DNA of 64,000 nt from an uncultured Oscillospiraceae bacterium (GTDB taxonomy: Bacteria; Bacillota; Clostridia; Oscillospirales; Oscillospiraceae), in contig CAJUNA010000020.1 in assembly GCA_910587645.1 (NCBI GenBank), positions 33,205-97,204 of the forward strand, given 5' to 3'. Positions 22,904 through 30,898 of this stretch are shown here, in pieces (within the stretch, counting starts at the first letter, position 1; every line of letters begins with the position of its first letter). Both the position numbers and the translations under genes were made by a program. A model generated the notes under the pieces. The model saw only the letters and a list, made by a program, of their open reading frames with translations, had not been told where the DNA came from and ran no database searches.

Positions 22904-24997
22904 ATGAATAGAAAGATTTCCCTGAAAAGGGCGTTGGCCCTGGGATTGTGCCTGCTTATGGTGCTGGCAACGGCTACCGGCGCGGCCCTGGCGGTGGAGA
23001 CCTTTACCACCAGCGATGAATGCGTAGAGATGATTAAGGAGCTGGAGGGCTACCGCCAAATGCCCTATGTGGGCACGGATGGGAAATGGTACATAGGCTA
23101 CGGCCTGGCCTGCGACCCTGCGGCCTATCCTGACGGAATTACGCCGGAGGAGGCGGAGGTGCTCCTCCGGATGCACCTGGTTCAGGATGAACAGTGGGTC
23201 AACGACTTCCTGATCCAATACGGGATATCCGTCACCCAGTACCAGTTTGACGCGCTGATCAGCCTGACTTACACCTTGGGAACCCAGTGGATCAATCCCG
23301 ATTACCGCCTGTGCGCCTACCTGATCAACGGCATTGAGCGGTATTCGGAGACGGAAGTGGTCAACGCTATCGCCACCTGGTGCCATTCGGGAACCACGGT
23401 GCTGGAGCATCTGGTAACCCGCCGCCTGCGGGAGGCCTACCTGTTCCTCTATGGCCAGTACCAAAATGAAGGCCCAGAGCGGTACGGTTACATACACTAT
23501 GAGCCAAACGGCGGTAAAATGGAAAACCGGACAGTTTTCTATCCCCTGGGCGGGACATACGGCTATCTGCCGGTACCGGAGCTGGCGGGCCAGAGCTTCA
23601 TTGGCTGGTACAATGCCGGAGGGGTTCAGGTCACGGGTGTGGAGCCGGTGGAGGAATCCCTGGCGCTGACCGCCCGCTGGAGTGGCGGCGGCAGTACGCC
23701 GGTAACGCCCCCCAAGGACAAGCCCGACTATTCTTCCTGGGTCAACCCCTATAAAGATGTGAAAAACAGCGATTGGTTTTACACCTATGTCCGGGAGCTG
23801 AGCTGTGAAAAGATCATCGGAGGCTATCTGGACGGCACCTTCCAGCCCAACAACCAACTGACGACAGGGGAGGCCCTGAAGCTCCTTCTGGTGGCCGCTA
23901 CCCAGAGTGACCCAGGCAATGCCCCCAGCGGCCATTGGGCAGGCAACTACCTGTCCTTGGCGGAAGGGCTGGGATGCGTCATGCCGGGAGAACTGGGCAA
24001 TCTGGACGCGCCTATCGACCGCCTGTCCATTGCCAGGATTGCCGCCATCGCCATGGGCATTCAGCCTGTGTCCGGCGCAACACCCTTTGTGGATGTGGAT
24101 GACGGCTACGCACTGGCTCTCTATGAAGCGGGCATTATCACCGGCGATACCAATGGGAGCCAGCGGTTTTATAATCCTGCCAGCGGCATCACACGGGCGG
24201 AAATGAGCGCCATTGTGTCCCGGGTGCGGAATTACGCGCCGGCCAATGATCCGGCGGTATCGGGATATATCACTTATGGCAGCAAGCAATATCCAGTTTT
24301 GCAGACTGTGCCTGTGTGCCAGTACAACAAGGATCTGTTCGTCCGCAGCGGAAGCTGGATGTACTATAACGACCCTAACTATGTGACCGCCATCGGTATT
24401 GATGTATCCTCCCACCAGAAGGAGATCAACTGGCAGAAGGTGGCGGAAGCGGGGGTGGAGTTCGCTATGATCCGTCTGGGCTACCGTGGCTATGGTGCGG
24501 AGGGCACCTTGAACATGGATCCCTATTTCCAGCAAAACCTGCTGGGCGCTATGGGTGCGGGGATTAAGGTAGGCGTGTATTTCTTCTCCCAAGCGATCAC
24601 ATCTTTGGAAGCGGCAGAGGAGGCACAGTTCGTCCTCAATGCTTTGGGCGGTATCCCTTTGGACTACCCTGTGGTCTACGACTGGGAGACAGTCAGCGCC
24701 GATGGTGCGCGGACGAAGGGGCTGGACAACACGGTTCTGACCGACTGTGCCATCACCTTCTGTGAGACGGTGGCGTTGGCGGGGTACAAGCCCATGATCT
24801 ACTACAACCTCCCGGTAGGCTACACCCACTACCAGCTGGACCGCCTGACGGCCTACGACAAATGGTTTGCCCAGTACACCAGCAAGAACCAGCCGGATAT
24901 GTACTATGACTACCGGATATGGCAGTATACCGACAGTGGCAGTGTGCCGGGCATTGAGGGTAAGGTAGATATGGACATCATTTTCATGCCCTACTGA
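22904..24997 (+). CDS. Multidomain secreted double muramidase: GH24 - InlB-type - SLH - GH25
   Basis: A 697-residue exported protein. Residues 1-30 are a signal peptide. A GH24 (T4-type) lysozyme domain spans about 36-185, with E48 in KELEGY and KWYIGYG. The position of the T4 catalytic Asp appears to be Gly57 (Asp59 is near), and the Thr position is Tyr63, so activity is uncertain. An InlB/Flg_new-type repeat follows at about 196-260 (GYIHYEPNGGKMENRT...SFIGWYNAGG). Two to three SLH motifs lie at about 280-445. A GH25 lysozyme domain spans about 494-697, with D500 in GIDVSSHQ and D593/E595 in VVYDWE, complete for catalysis. Both domains would cut the glycan strand. The SLH region should anchor it to wall polymer, pointing to wall remodelling rather than secretion. 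GAGGG precedes ATG 22904. Confidence 0.9.
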   Translation: MNRKISLKRALALGLCLLMVLATATGAALAVETFTTSDECVEMIKELEGYRQMPYVGTDGKWYIGYGLACDPAAYPDGITPEEAEVLLRMHLVQDEQWVNDFLIQYGISVTQYQFDALISLTYTLGTQWINPDYRLCAYLINGIERYSETEVVNAIATWCHSGTTVLEHLVTRRLREAYLFLYGQYQNEGPERYGYIHYEPNGGKMENRTVFYPLGGTYGYLPVPELAGQSFIGWYNAGGVQVTGVEPVEESLALTARWSGGGSTPVTPPKDKPDYSSWVNPYKDVKNSDWFYTYVRELSCEKIIGGYLDGTFQPNNQLTTGEALKLLLVAATQSDPGNAPSGHWAGNYLSLAEGLGCVMPGELGNLDAPIDRLSIARIAAIAMGIQPVSGATPFVDVDDGYALALYEAGIITGDTNGSQRFYNPASGITRAEMSAIVSRVRNYAPANDPAVSGYITYGSKQYPVLQTVPVCQYNKDLFVRSGSWMYYNDPNYVTAIGIDVSSHQKEINWQKVAEAGVEFAMIRLGYRGYGAEGTLNMDPYFQQNLLGAMGAGIKVGVYFFSQAITSLEAAEEAQFVLNALGGIPLDYPVVYDWETVSADGARTKGLDNTVLTDCAITFCETVALAGYKPMIYYNLPVGYTHYQLDRLTAYDKWFAQYTSKNQPDMYYDYRIWQYTDSGSVPGIEGKVDMDIIFMPY

Positions 24998-25055
24998 CCG
25001 TCCACCATCCCAAAAAGGGTTACGGCGGGGTGTAAAAACCTATATGGATTCTGAC

Positions 25056-25088
25056 GCAAGGGGGTCTGTGACCCCCTTGCGCGGTTTT
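25056..25088 (+). terminator. Terminator after the double muramidase
   Basis: GCAAGGGGGTC (25056-25066) pairs with GACCCCCTTGC (25070-25080), then GCGG and a T-run. Confidence 0.88.
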
Positions 25089-25153
25089 TCTGACGGAGGG
25101 GCATAAGCCACAAAAATATCTGAAAAAATTTATGAAAAAAAGAGAAAATCTGC

Positions 25154-25182
25154 TTGACAATTGGAAATAAGTACGTTATACT
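25154..25182 (+). promoter_or_regulatory. Promoter of the S10-spc-alpha ribosomal operon
   Basis: TTGACA (25154-25159) and TATACT (25177-25182) with a 17-bp spacer. The expected start is near 25189. No other convincing promoter is seen until beyond rplQ. Confidence 0.85.
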
Positions 25183-25188
25183 AAGGAA

Positions 25189-25478
25189 GCTTGCGCGGGA
25201 ACTGCCATGGGGTGGAAGCCTGCGGGGTACTGCGATGATGCGGGAGATTGCGGCGAGAGCCGGTAACTTCCGCGGAGTATGTCCGATAATCGGGCGGCTG
25301 AGAAAGTCCTTCACCACAGCGTAAATCGCTGCGCCATGGACATGTACCGGCCTTTTTGTGCCGGTATTTTCTATGAGCTGGAATGATACGCATGGATAAG
25401 TGGTAAAAGATTTTCCCGCCGTACAGAGTAAGGAACGACCTATAACTACTTTGTACAAACACATGGAGGAACTAAACA
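25189..25478 (+). promoter_or_regulatory. 290-nt structured leader of the ribosomal operon with attenuator-like hairpin
   Basis: The region between the promoter and rpsJ holds no open frame worth calling. TACCGGC (25345-25351) and GCCGGTA (25360-25366) form a 7-bp hairpin followed by TTTT (25367-25370), an intrinsic-terminator layout. An identical GCCGGTA at 25259-25265 could pair with the same left arm, which would give a mutually exclusive antiterminated fold. CCATGG occurs twice (about 25206 and 25335). This is compatible with ribosomal-protein autoregulation of the operon. Which protein or ligand acts is not visible. Confidence 0.6.
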
Positions 25479-25787
25479 ATGGCAAAAGAAACGATCCGCA
25501 TTCGCCTGAAAGCGTACGACCATCAGGTCATCGATCAGTCCGCCTACAAGATCGTGGAGACCGCCAAGCGCACCGGCGCCAATGTCTCCGGCCCCATCCC
25601 CCTGCCCACCAAGAAGGAGGTTGTCACCATCCTCCGGGCCGTCCATAAATATAAGGACAGCCGTGAGCAGTTTGAGCGCCGCACCCATAAGCGCCTGATC
25701 GACATTTCCAATTCCAGCCCCAAGACGGTGGAAGCCCTGATGAGCCTGGAACTGCCTGCTGGCGTGGAGATCGAGATTAAGCTGTAA
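25479..25787 (+). CDS. rpsJ: 30S ribosomal protein S10 (NusE)
   Basis: The 102-residue S10, also the NusE transcription antitermination factor. It has IRIRLKAYDHQVIDQSAYKI, the internal GPIPLPTKKEVVTIL loop and the RRTHKRLIDISNSSPKTVEA segment. GGAGGAA precedes the ATG. It is the first gene of the operon. Confidence 0.98.
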   Translation: MAKETIRIRLKAYDHQVIDQSAYKIVETAKRTGANVSGPIPLPTKKEVVTILRAVHKYKDSREQFERRTHKRLIDISNSSPKTVEALMSLELPAGVEIEIKL

Positions 25788-25949
25788 AGCCCTACAGCAG
25801 CCCCGGCGGCCAGCCGCCGCCCACCAACTTTGTTACCCATCAGTCCGCCGGCTTGCGTGAGGCGGACGGGGTCAAGTCGCCGCAGCCATGGGAGCCAATG
25901 CCCATCCAACTGCGCCGACCAATAACCTTATTATAAAAGGAGAATCACA
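25788..25949 (+). promoter_or_regulatory. Structured 162-nt rpsJ-rplC intergenic region
   Basis: Most genes in this operon are 10-25 bases apart, but this gap is 162 bases. It contains GGCGGC/GCCGCC at 25805-25818, GTCCGCC (25843-25849) pairing with GGCGGAC (25861-25867), and ATGGG/CCCAT around 25888-25904. No T-runs follow the stems, so a regulatory or processing role is more likely than termination. Confidence 0.4.
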
Positions 25950-26672
25950 ATGGAGAAAGCGATTATCGGCAAGAAGGTCGGCATGAGCCAGATCTTCGAT
26001 GCCGACGGCAAGGTGATCCCGGTTACCGTCATCGAAGCCGGCCCCTGCGTCGTGGTGCAGAAAAAGACCGCCGAGAAAGACGGCTACACGGCCGTGCAGC
26101 TTGGCTACGAGGATGTCCCCGAGCGCAAGCTGACCAAGCCTGAGAAGGGTCACCTGGACAAGGCAGGCGTCTCCCCCAAGAAGCACCTGAAGGAATTCAA
26201 GCTGAACAAGGCCGCTGAAATGAACGTAGGCGATGTGGTTAAGGCCGACACCTTCGCTGAGGGCGACCATGTGGACATCACCGGCATCAGCAAGGGCCAC
26301 GGTTACGCCGGCGTTGTCAAGCGCCATGGCAACCGCACCCTGAAGGCTACCCACGGTACCGGCCCTGTGGCCCGGCACCAAGGCTCCCTCGGCTCCGGCA
26401 CCGACCCCAGCCGCATCATGAAGGGCACCAAGGGCGCCGGCCATATGGGCGTGGAGCAGGTGACCATCATGAACCTGGACGTTGTCAAGGTTGACCCCGA
26501 GCTGAACATGATCGTGGTTCGCGGCGCGGTTCCCGGCCCCAAGGGCGGCCTGGTGACTATCCGCTCCACCGCCAAGACCATCATCGTCAAGAAGGGCGAC
26601 GCCGGCATCAGCGCCAACCCGCAGAAGGCTTCTGCCCGCGTCAATCCGCAGAAGGCCTCCGCGAGACGTTAA
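25950..26672 (+). CDS. rplC: 50S ribosomal protein L3
   Basis: A 240-residue L3, an early assembly protein near the peptidyl-transferase centre. It has KAIIGKKVGMSQIF, the basic loop KRHGNRTLKATHGTGPVARH and MGVEQVTIMNLDV. The C-terminus is longer than usual and ends with the octapeptide NPQKASAR written twice. AAAAGGAGAA precedes the ATG. Confidence 0.97.
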   Translation: MEKAIIGKKVGMSQIFDADGKVIPVTVIEAGPCVVVQKKTAEKDGYTAVQLGYEDVPERKLTKPEKGHLDKAGVSPKKHLKEFKLNKAAEMNVGDVVKADTFAEGDHVDITGISKGHGYAGVVKRHGNRTLKATHGTGPVARHQGSLGSGTDPSRIMKGTKGAGHMGVEQVTIMNLDVVKVDPELNMIVVRGAVPGPKGGLVTIRSTAKTIIVKKGDAGISANPQKASARVNPQKASARR

Positions 26673-26693
26673 GGGAAGGGAGTGTGCTGAGTA

Positions 26694-27311
26694 ATGGTAA
26701 AAGTTTTGAATATGGCCGGCAGCGAAGTCGGCGAGGTGGAGCTGAACGCTTCCATCTTTGGCATCGAACCCAATATGCACGTTGTGCATGAAGTAGTCAA
26801 AAACCACTTGGCCAACTGCCGTCAGGGCACCCAGAGCGCCCTGACCCGCGCCGAGGTATCCGGTGGCGGCAAGAAGCCCTGGCGTCAGAAGGGACCCGGC
26901 CGCGCCCGTCAGGGCAGCACCCGTGCCCCCCAGTGGACCCACGGCGGCATCGCCTTCGCCCCCAAGCCCCGCAGCTACAGCTACGTGGTCAATAAGAAGG
27001 TCAAGCGCCTGGCGCTCAAGAGCGTCCTGTCCGCCAAGGCTGCGGACAACAAGATCATCGTGGTGGATTCCATCCGGATGGATCAGATCAAGACCAAGGC
27101 TTTCAAGGGCTTCCTGGACGCGGTGAACTGCGGCGGCAAGGCCGTTGTTATCACCCCCGAGGTCAACGAGACCGTGGTCAAGAGCGCCCGCAACATCCCC
27201 GGCGTGGTTACCACCACCGCCCGGATGCTCAGCGTCTATGACCTGGTCAACGCCAAGTACCTGGTGGTTGACAAGAACGCCCTCGCCACTATCGAGGAGG
27301 TGTACGCATAA
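26694..27311 (+). CDS. rplD: 50S ribosomal protein L4
   Basis: A 205-residue L4 with the exit-tunnel loop GGGKKPWRQKGPGRARQGS followed by PQWTHGGIAFAPKPRSY. In enterobacteria L4 represses the S10 operon; whether it acts here is unknown. Its stop overlaps the rplW start. Confidence 0.97.
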   Translation: MVKVLNMAGSEVGEVELNASIFGIEPNMHVVHEVVKNHLANCRQGTQSALTRAEVSGGGKKPWRQKGPGRARQGSTRAPQWTHGGIAFAPKPRSYSYVVNKKVKRLALKSVLSAKAADNKIIVVDSIRMDQIKTKAFKGFLDAVNCGGKAVVITPEVNETVVKSARNIPGVVTTTARMLSVYDLVNAKYLVVDKNALATIEEVYA

Positions 27312-27604
27312 TGGTCTCTTATGATGTTATTATCCGCCCTGTCATCACCGAGCGTTCCATGGCCGGCGCCGCTGATAAGAAATATGTATTCGAGGTAGCC
27401 CCCGCCGCCGGGAAGATCGAGATCAAAAAGGCCGTGGAGGAGATTTTCTCCGTGAAGGTCGCCAAGGTCAACACCATGATTGTCCCCGGCAAGGCCAAGC
27501 GCATGGGCGCCGCCCGCCCCGGCCGCAGGAAGGACTGGAAAAAGGCCATCGTCCAACTGACCGAGGATTCCAAGACCATCGAGTTCTTCGAGGGTATGGT
27601 GTAA
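27311..27604 (+). CDS. rplW: 50S ribosomal protein L23
   Basis: A 97-residue L23, the tunnel-exit docking site for trigger factor and SRP. It shows DVIIRPVITERSM, a VNTMIVPGKAKRMG loop and RPGRRKDWKKAIVQL. It overlaps rplD by one base (TAATG). Confidence 0.96.
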   Translation: MVSYDVIIRPVITERSMAGAADKKYVFEVAPAAGKIEIKKAVEEIFSVKVAKVNTMIVPGKAKRMGAARPGRRKDWKKAIVQLTEDSKTIEFFEGMV

Positions 27605-27618
27605 GGAGGAAGTGAACC

Positions 27619-28455
27619 ATGTCTATTAAAACATTTAAGCCGACTACCCCGTCCCGCCGGCATATGACCGTGTCCGGCTTCGACGGCGTGGATAAGAAGG
27701 CCAAGCCCGAGCCGAGCCTTACCGAGGTCCTCAAGAAGAAGGCCGGCCGCAACAGCTATGGCCGCATTACCGTCCGCCACCGGGGCGGCGGCAACAAGCG
27801 GAAATACCGCATTATCGACTTCAAGCGGGACAAGACGGATATGACCGCCACCGTCCTGCGCCTGGAGTACGATCCCAACCGCAGCGCCAACATTGCGCTG
27901 GTGGAATACGAGGATGGCGAGCGCCGCTACATCCTGGCTCCTGTGGGCCTGGCCGCCGGCGACAAGGTCCTCTCCTCCGCCAACGCGGATATCAAGCCCG
28001 GCAACGCCCTGCCCCTGGCCAACATCCCTGTGGGTACGGTGATCCACAACATTGAGATGCACCCCGGCAAGGGCGGCCAGCTGGTCCGCTCCGCCGGCAC
28101 CAGCGCCCAGCTCATGGCCAAGGAGGGCAGCGATGCCCAGGTCCGTATGCCTTCCGGCGAAGTGCGCATCGTGCGGCTCAACTGCATGGCCACCATCGGC
28201 CAGGTGGGCAATATCGACCACGAGAACATCCAGATCGGCAAGGCCGGCCGCAAGCGCAACATGGGCTGGCGTCCCACGGTCCGCGGTTCCGTCATGAACC
28301 CCTGCGACCACCCCCACGGCGGCGGCGAGGGCAAGAGCCCTGTGGGCCGTCCTGGCCCTGTGACCCCCTGGGGCAAGCCGGCCTTGGGCTACAAGACCCG
28401 CAAGACCAAGAATCCGACCGACAAGTTCATTGTCAAGCGTCGGAACGTGAAGTAA
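27619..28455 (+). CDS. rplB: 50S ribosomal protein L2
   Basis: A 278-residue L2, needed for subunit joining and the peptidyl-transferase centre. It has KTFKPTTPSRRHMTVS, RHRGGGNKRKYRIIDFKR, GTVIHNIEMHPGKGGQLVRS and the C-terminal NPCDHPHGGGEGKSPVGR loop. AAGGAGG is 10 bases upstream. Confidence 0.98.
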   Translation: MSIKTFKPTTPSRRHMTVSGFDGVDKKAKPEPSLTEVLKKKAGRNSYGRITVRHRGGGNKRKYRIIDFKRDKTDMTATVLRLEYDPNRSANIALVEYEDGERRYILAPVGLAAGDKVLSSANADIKPGNALPLANIPVGTVIHNIEMHPGKGGQLVRSAGTSAQLMAKEGSDAQVRMPSGEVRIVRLNCMATIGQVGNIDHENIQIGKAGRKRNMGWRPTVRGSVMNPCDHPHGGGEGKSPVGRPGPVTPWGKPALGYKTRKTKNPTDKFIVKRRNVK

Positions 28456-28470
28456 GGAGGCTAAGGAAAC

Positions 28471-28734
28471 ATGAGCAGATCTGTAAAAAAAGGCCCCTTT
28501 GTTGCTCCCGAGCTTCTCAAGCGGGTCGAGGAAATGAACAACTCCGGCAAGAAGACGGTGCTCAAGACCTGGAGCCGCAGCTCCACCATCTATCCCGCCT
28601 TCGTTGGCCACACCATCGCCGTCCATGACGGCCGCAAGCATGTGCCCGTCTATATCCAGGAGGATATGGTGGGCCACAAGCTGGGCGAGTTCGCCCCCAC
28701 CAGGACCTTCCGCGGCCACGCCAAGGGCAAGTAA
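28471..28734 (+). CDS. rpsS: 30S ribosomal protein S19
   Basis: An 87-residue S19 with SRSVKKGPFVAPELLKRV, KTWSRSSTIYPAFVGHTIAV and HKLGEFAPTRTFRGHAKG. It sits in the 30S head, contacting S13. Confidence 0.98.
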   Translation: MSRSVKKGPFVAPELLKRVEEMNNSGKKTVLKTWSRSSTIYPAFVGHTIAVHDGRKHVPVYIQEDMVGHKLGEFAPTRTFRGHAKGK

Positions 28735-28754
28735 GATAGGAGGATGCAGAAATA

Positions 28755-29090
28755 ATGGAAGCAAAAGCGTATTTGAAATACCTCCGCATCGCTCCCCGCA
28801 AGGTGCAGATCGTTGCCGATCTGATCCGCGGCAAGGATGTGAACACCGCTATGGCGATCCTCATGCAGACCCCCAAGGCTGCCTCTGAGCCGATGATCAA
28901 GCTCCTTAAGAGCGCGGTGGCCAACGCGGAAAACAATAACAACATGGATGTGGAAAAGCTCTACGTGTCCCAGGTGTTTGCTACGCCCGGCCCCATCCTC
29001 AAGCGAGTGATGCCCCGGGCGCAAGGCCGCGCCTACCGGATCAACAAGAGAACATCCCACGTGACCCTGGCGGTCGCGGAGAAGGCTTAA
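28755..29090 (+). CDS. rplV: 50S ribosomal protein L22
   Basis: A 111-residue L22 that lines the exit tunnel. It has RIAPRKVQIVADLIRGKDV and the tunnel hairpin region PILKRVMPRAQGRAYRINKR, then SHVTLAVAEKA. Confidence 0.97.
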   Translation: MEAKAYLKYLRIAPRKVQIVADLIRGKDVNTAMAILMQTPKAASEPMIKLLKSAVANAENNNNMDVEKLYVSQVFATPGPILKRVMPRAQGRAYRINKRTSHVTLAVAEKA

Positions 29091-29106
29091 GGAGGGAGAC
29101 GGTTTT

Positions 29107-29961
29107 ATGGGACAGAAAGTGAATCCCCACGGCATGCGCGTGGGCGTAATCAAGGACTGGGATTCCCGCTGGTATGCCAGCAGCGAGAAGGTCGGCGACC
29201 TGCTCGTAGAGGACAAGAAGATCCGCGACTTCCTTAAGAAGAAGCTGTTTAACGCCCAGGTGCCTAAGATTGAGATTGAACGCAGCAACGGCGGCGTAAC
29301 CATTTTCCTGCACTGCGCCCGCCCCGGCATGGTCATCGGCAAGGAAGGCAAGGACATCGAGGCCACCCGTCTTGAGGTGGAAAAGCTCACCGGCAAGCCC
29401 ACCAAGCTGAACATCGTCGAGGTCCGCAGCCCTGATATGAACGCCCAGCTCGTTGCTGAGAATATTGCCCAGCAGTTGGAGAAGCGCATCTCCCACCGCC
29501 GGGCTATGAAGAACGCCATGGGCCGCGCTATGCGCGCTGGCGCCAAGGGCATCAAGTGCTGCTGCTCCGGACGTCTGGGCGGCCGCGAGATCGCCGGCGT
29601 GGAGCATTACCATGAGGGCACTATTCCCCTCCAGACCATCCGCGCCGACATCGAGTACGGCTTCGCGGAGGCCGCCACCACCTTTGGCCGCATCGGCGTG
29701 AAGGTGTGGATCTACAAGGGTGAGGTCCTCTCCCAGGCCCTTCGCACCACCCCCCGCACCATCGACACCTCCAAGCCCTACGAGGAGCGCCGTGAGCGCC
29801 GCCCCCGCCGGGACGGCGACCGCCGTGGAGGTTTCAACCGCGACAACAACCGCGGCGGCTTCAACCGGAGCGGCGACAGCCGTCCTCCCCGCCGTGACGG
29901 ACAGGGCACTGGCTTTAACCGCGGCCCCCGTCCCGAGAAGAAAGAAGGAGGCGCTCAGTAA
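29107..29961 (+). CDS. rpsC: 30S ribosomal protein S3 with Arg/Gly-rich C-terminal extension
   Basis: The 284-residue product is about 60 residues longer than a typical bacterial S3. Residues 1-222 are canonical: GQKVNPHGMRVGVIKDWDS, the KH-domain GMVIGKEGKDIEATR, and the C-terminal GRIGVKVWIYKGEVL. Residues about 225-284 form a low-complexity tail rich in Arg, Gly, Asp and Asn. It has RGG and GGFNR repeats (239-245, 249-254, 269-272). The tail resembles RGG RNA-binding regions and may bind mRNA at the entry channel; this is inference. The rplP start overlaps its stop. Confidence 0.97.
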   Translation: MGQKVNPHGMRVGVIKDWDSRWYASSEKVGDLLVEDKKIRDFLKKKLFNAQVPKIEIERSNGGVTIFLHCARPGMVIGKEGKDIEATRLEVEKLTGKPTKLNIVEVRSPDMNAQLVAENIAQQLEKRISHRRAMKNAMGRAMRAGAKGIKCCCSGRLGGREIAGVEHYHEGTIPLQTIRADIEYGFAEAATTFGRIGVKVWIYKGEVLSQALRTTPRTIDTSKPYEERRERRPRRDGDRRGGFNRDNNRGGFNRSGDSRPPRRDGQGTGFNRGPRPEKKEGGAQ

Positions 29962-30398
29962 TGCTTCTGCCTAAGAGAGTTAAGTACCGCAGAGTTCATC
30001 GCGGCCGCCTCACCGGCAAGGCCATGCGAGGCAACACCGTTACCTACGGTGATTTCGGATTGGTGGCCACCGAGCCTGCGTGGATCACCAGCAACCAGAT
30101 TGAAGCGGCCCGTATCGCCATGACACGCTACACCAAGCGTGGCGGCCAGGTCTGGATCAAGATTTTCCCCGACAAGCCCATCACCGAGAAGCCTGCCGAG
30201 ACCCGCATGGGTTCCGGTAAAGGCTCCCCCGAGTACTGGGTGGCCGTGGTAAAGCCCGGCCGCGTCATGTTTGAGATCGCCGGCGTCCCCGAGGAGACCG
30301 CCCGTGAGGCTCTCCGTCTGGCCAGCCACAAGCTGCCCATCAAGACGAAGATCGTTGCCCGGGAGGCCGCTGTGGAAGCGCAGGAAGTAGGTGAATAA
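29961..30398 (+). CDS. rplP: 50S ribosomal protein L16
   Basis: A 145-residue L16 with MLLPKRVKYRRVHRGRLTGK, ITSNQIEAARIAMTRYTKRG and the PAETRMGSGKGSPEYWVAVV segment near the A site. TAATG overlap with rpsC. Confidence 0.98.
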   Translation: MLLPKRVKYRRVHRGRLTGKAMRGNTVTYGDFGLVATEPAWITSNQIEAARIAMTRYTKRGGQVWIKIFPDKPITEKPAETRMGSGKGSPEYWVAVVKPGRVMFEIAGVPEETAREALRLASHKLPIKTKIVAREAAVEAQEVGE

Positions 30399-30399
30399 G

Positions 30400-30600
30400 A
30401 TGAAGGCAAGTGAAATCCGTAAGATGAGCGGGGCTGAACTGGGCGAGAAGCTGGCCAGCCTGAAGAAGGACCTCTTCTTCCTGCGCATGCAGCACGCGAC
30501 CAATCAGCTTGACAACCCCGTCAAGATCGCCGAGGTCAAGCGCGACATTGCCCGAGTCAAGACCATTATTCGCGAGCAGCAGACCGCTGCCGCCAAATAA
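30400..30600 (+). CDS. rpmC: 50S ribosomal protein L29
   Basis: A 66-residue L29 (ATG 30400; GTG 30391 overlaps rplP and is less likely). It has KASEIRKMSGAELGEKLASL and DIARVKTIIREQQ. It lies at the tunnel exit. Confidence 0.95.
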   Translation: MKASEIRKMSGAELGEKLASLKKDLFFLRMQHATNQLDNPVKIAEVKRDIARVKTIIREQQTAAAK

Positions 30601-30619
30601 GAGAAGGAGGTAAATCGAA

Positions 30620-30883
30620 ATGAGTGAAGCGAGAATTTCCTCCCGTAAGACCAGGGTAGGCAAGGTCGTGTCCGACAAGATGGACAAGACCGTCGTCGTA
30701 GCGATTGAAGACCGGGTGGCCCATCCTCTGTATAAGAAGATCGTTGGCCGCACCTATAAGCTCAAGGCCCATGACGAGCAGAACACCTGCGGCGTGGGCG
30801 ACAAGGTCAAGGTCATGGAGACCCGCCCCCTGTCCAAGGACAAGAGATGGCGCGTGGTCGAGATCATTGAGAAGGCGAAGTAA
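30620..30883 (+). CDS. rpsQ: 30S ribosomal protein S17
   Basis: An 87-residue S17 with KTRVGKVVSDKMDKTVVVAI, VAHPLYKKIVGRTYKLKAHD and ETRPLSKDKRWRVVEII. GAAGGAGG precedes the ATG. Confidence 0.98.
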   Translation: MSEARISSRKTRVGKVVSDKMDKTVVVAIEDRVAHPLYKKIVGRTYKLKAHDEQNTCGVGDKVKVMETRPLSKDKRWRVVEIIEKAK

Positions 30884-30898
30884 GGGGGTGCCGTTAGT

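Noticed and set aside
22640..24829. 729-codon minus-strand open frame over the double muramidase
   Set aside because: The plus-strand frame has full GH24, SLH and GH25 motifs; the antisense text has none.
27319..28764. 481-codon minus-strand open frame across the ribosomal genes
   Set aside because: It is antisense to rplW, rplB and rpsS, low in complexity (Gly/Ala/His-rich), and arises from the strong codon bias of the sense genes.
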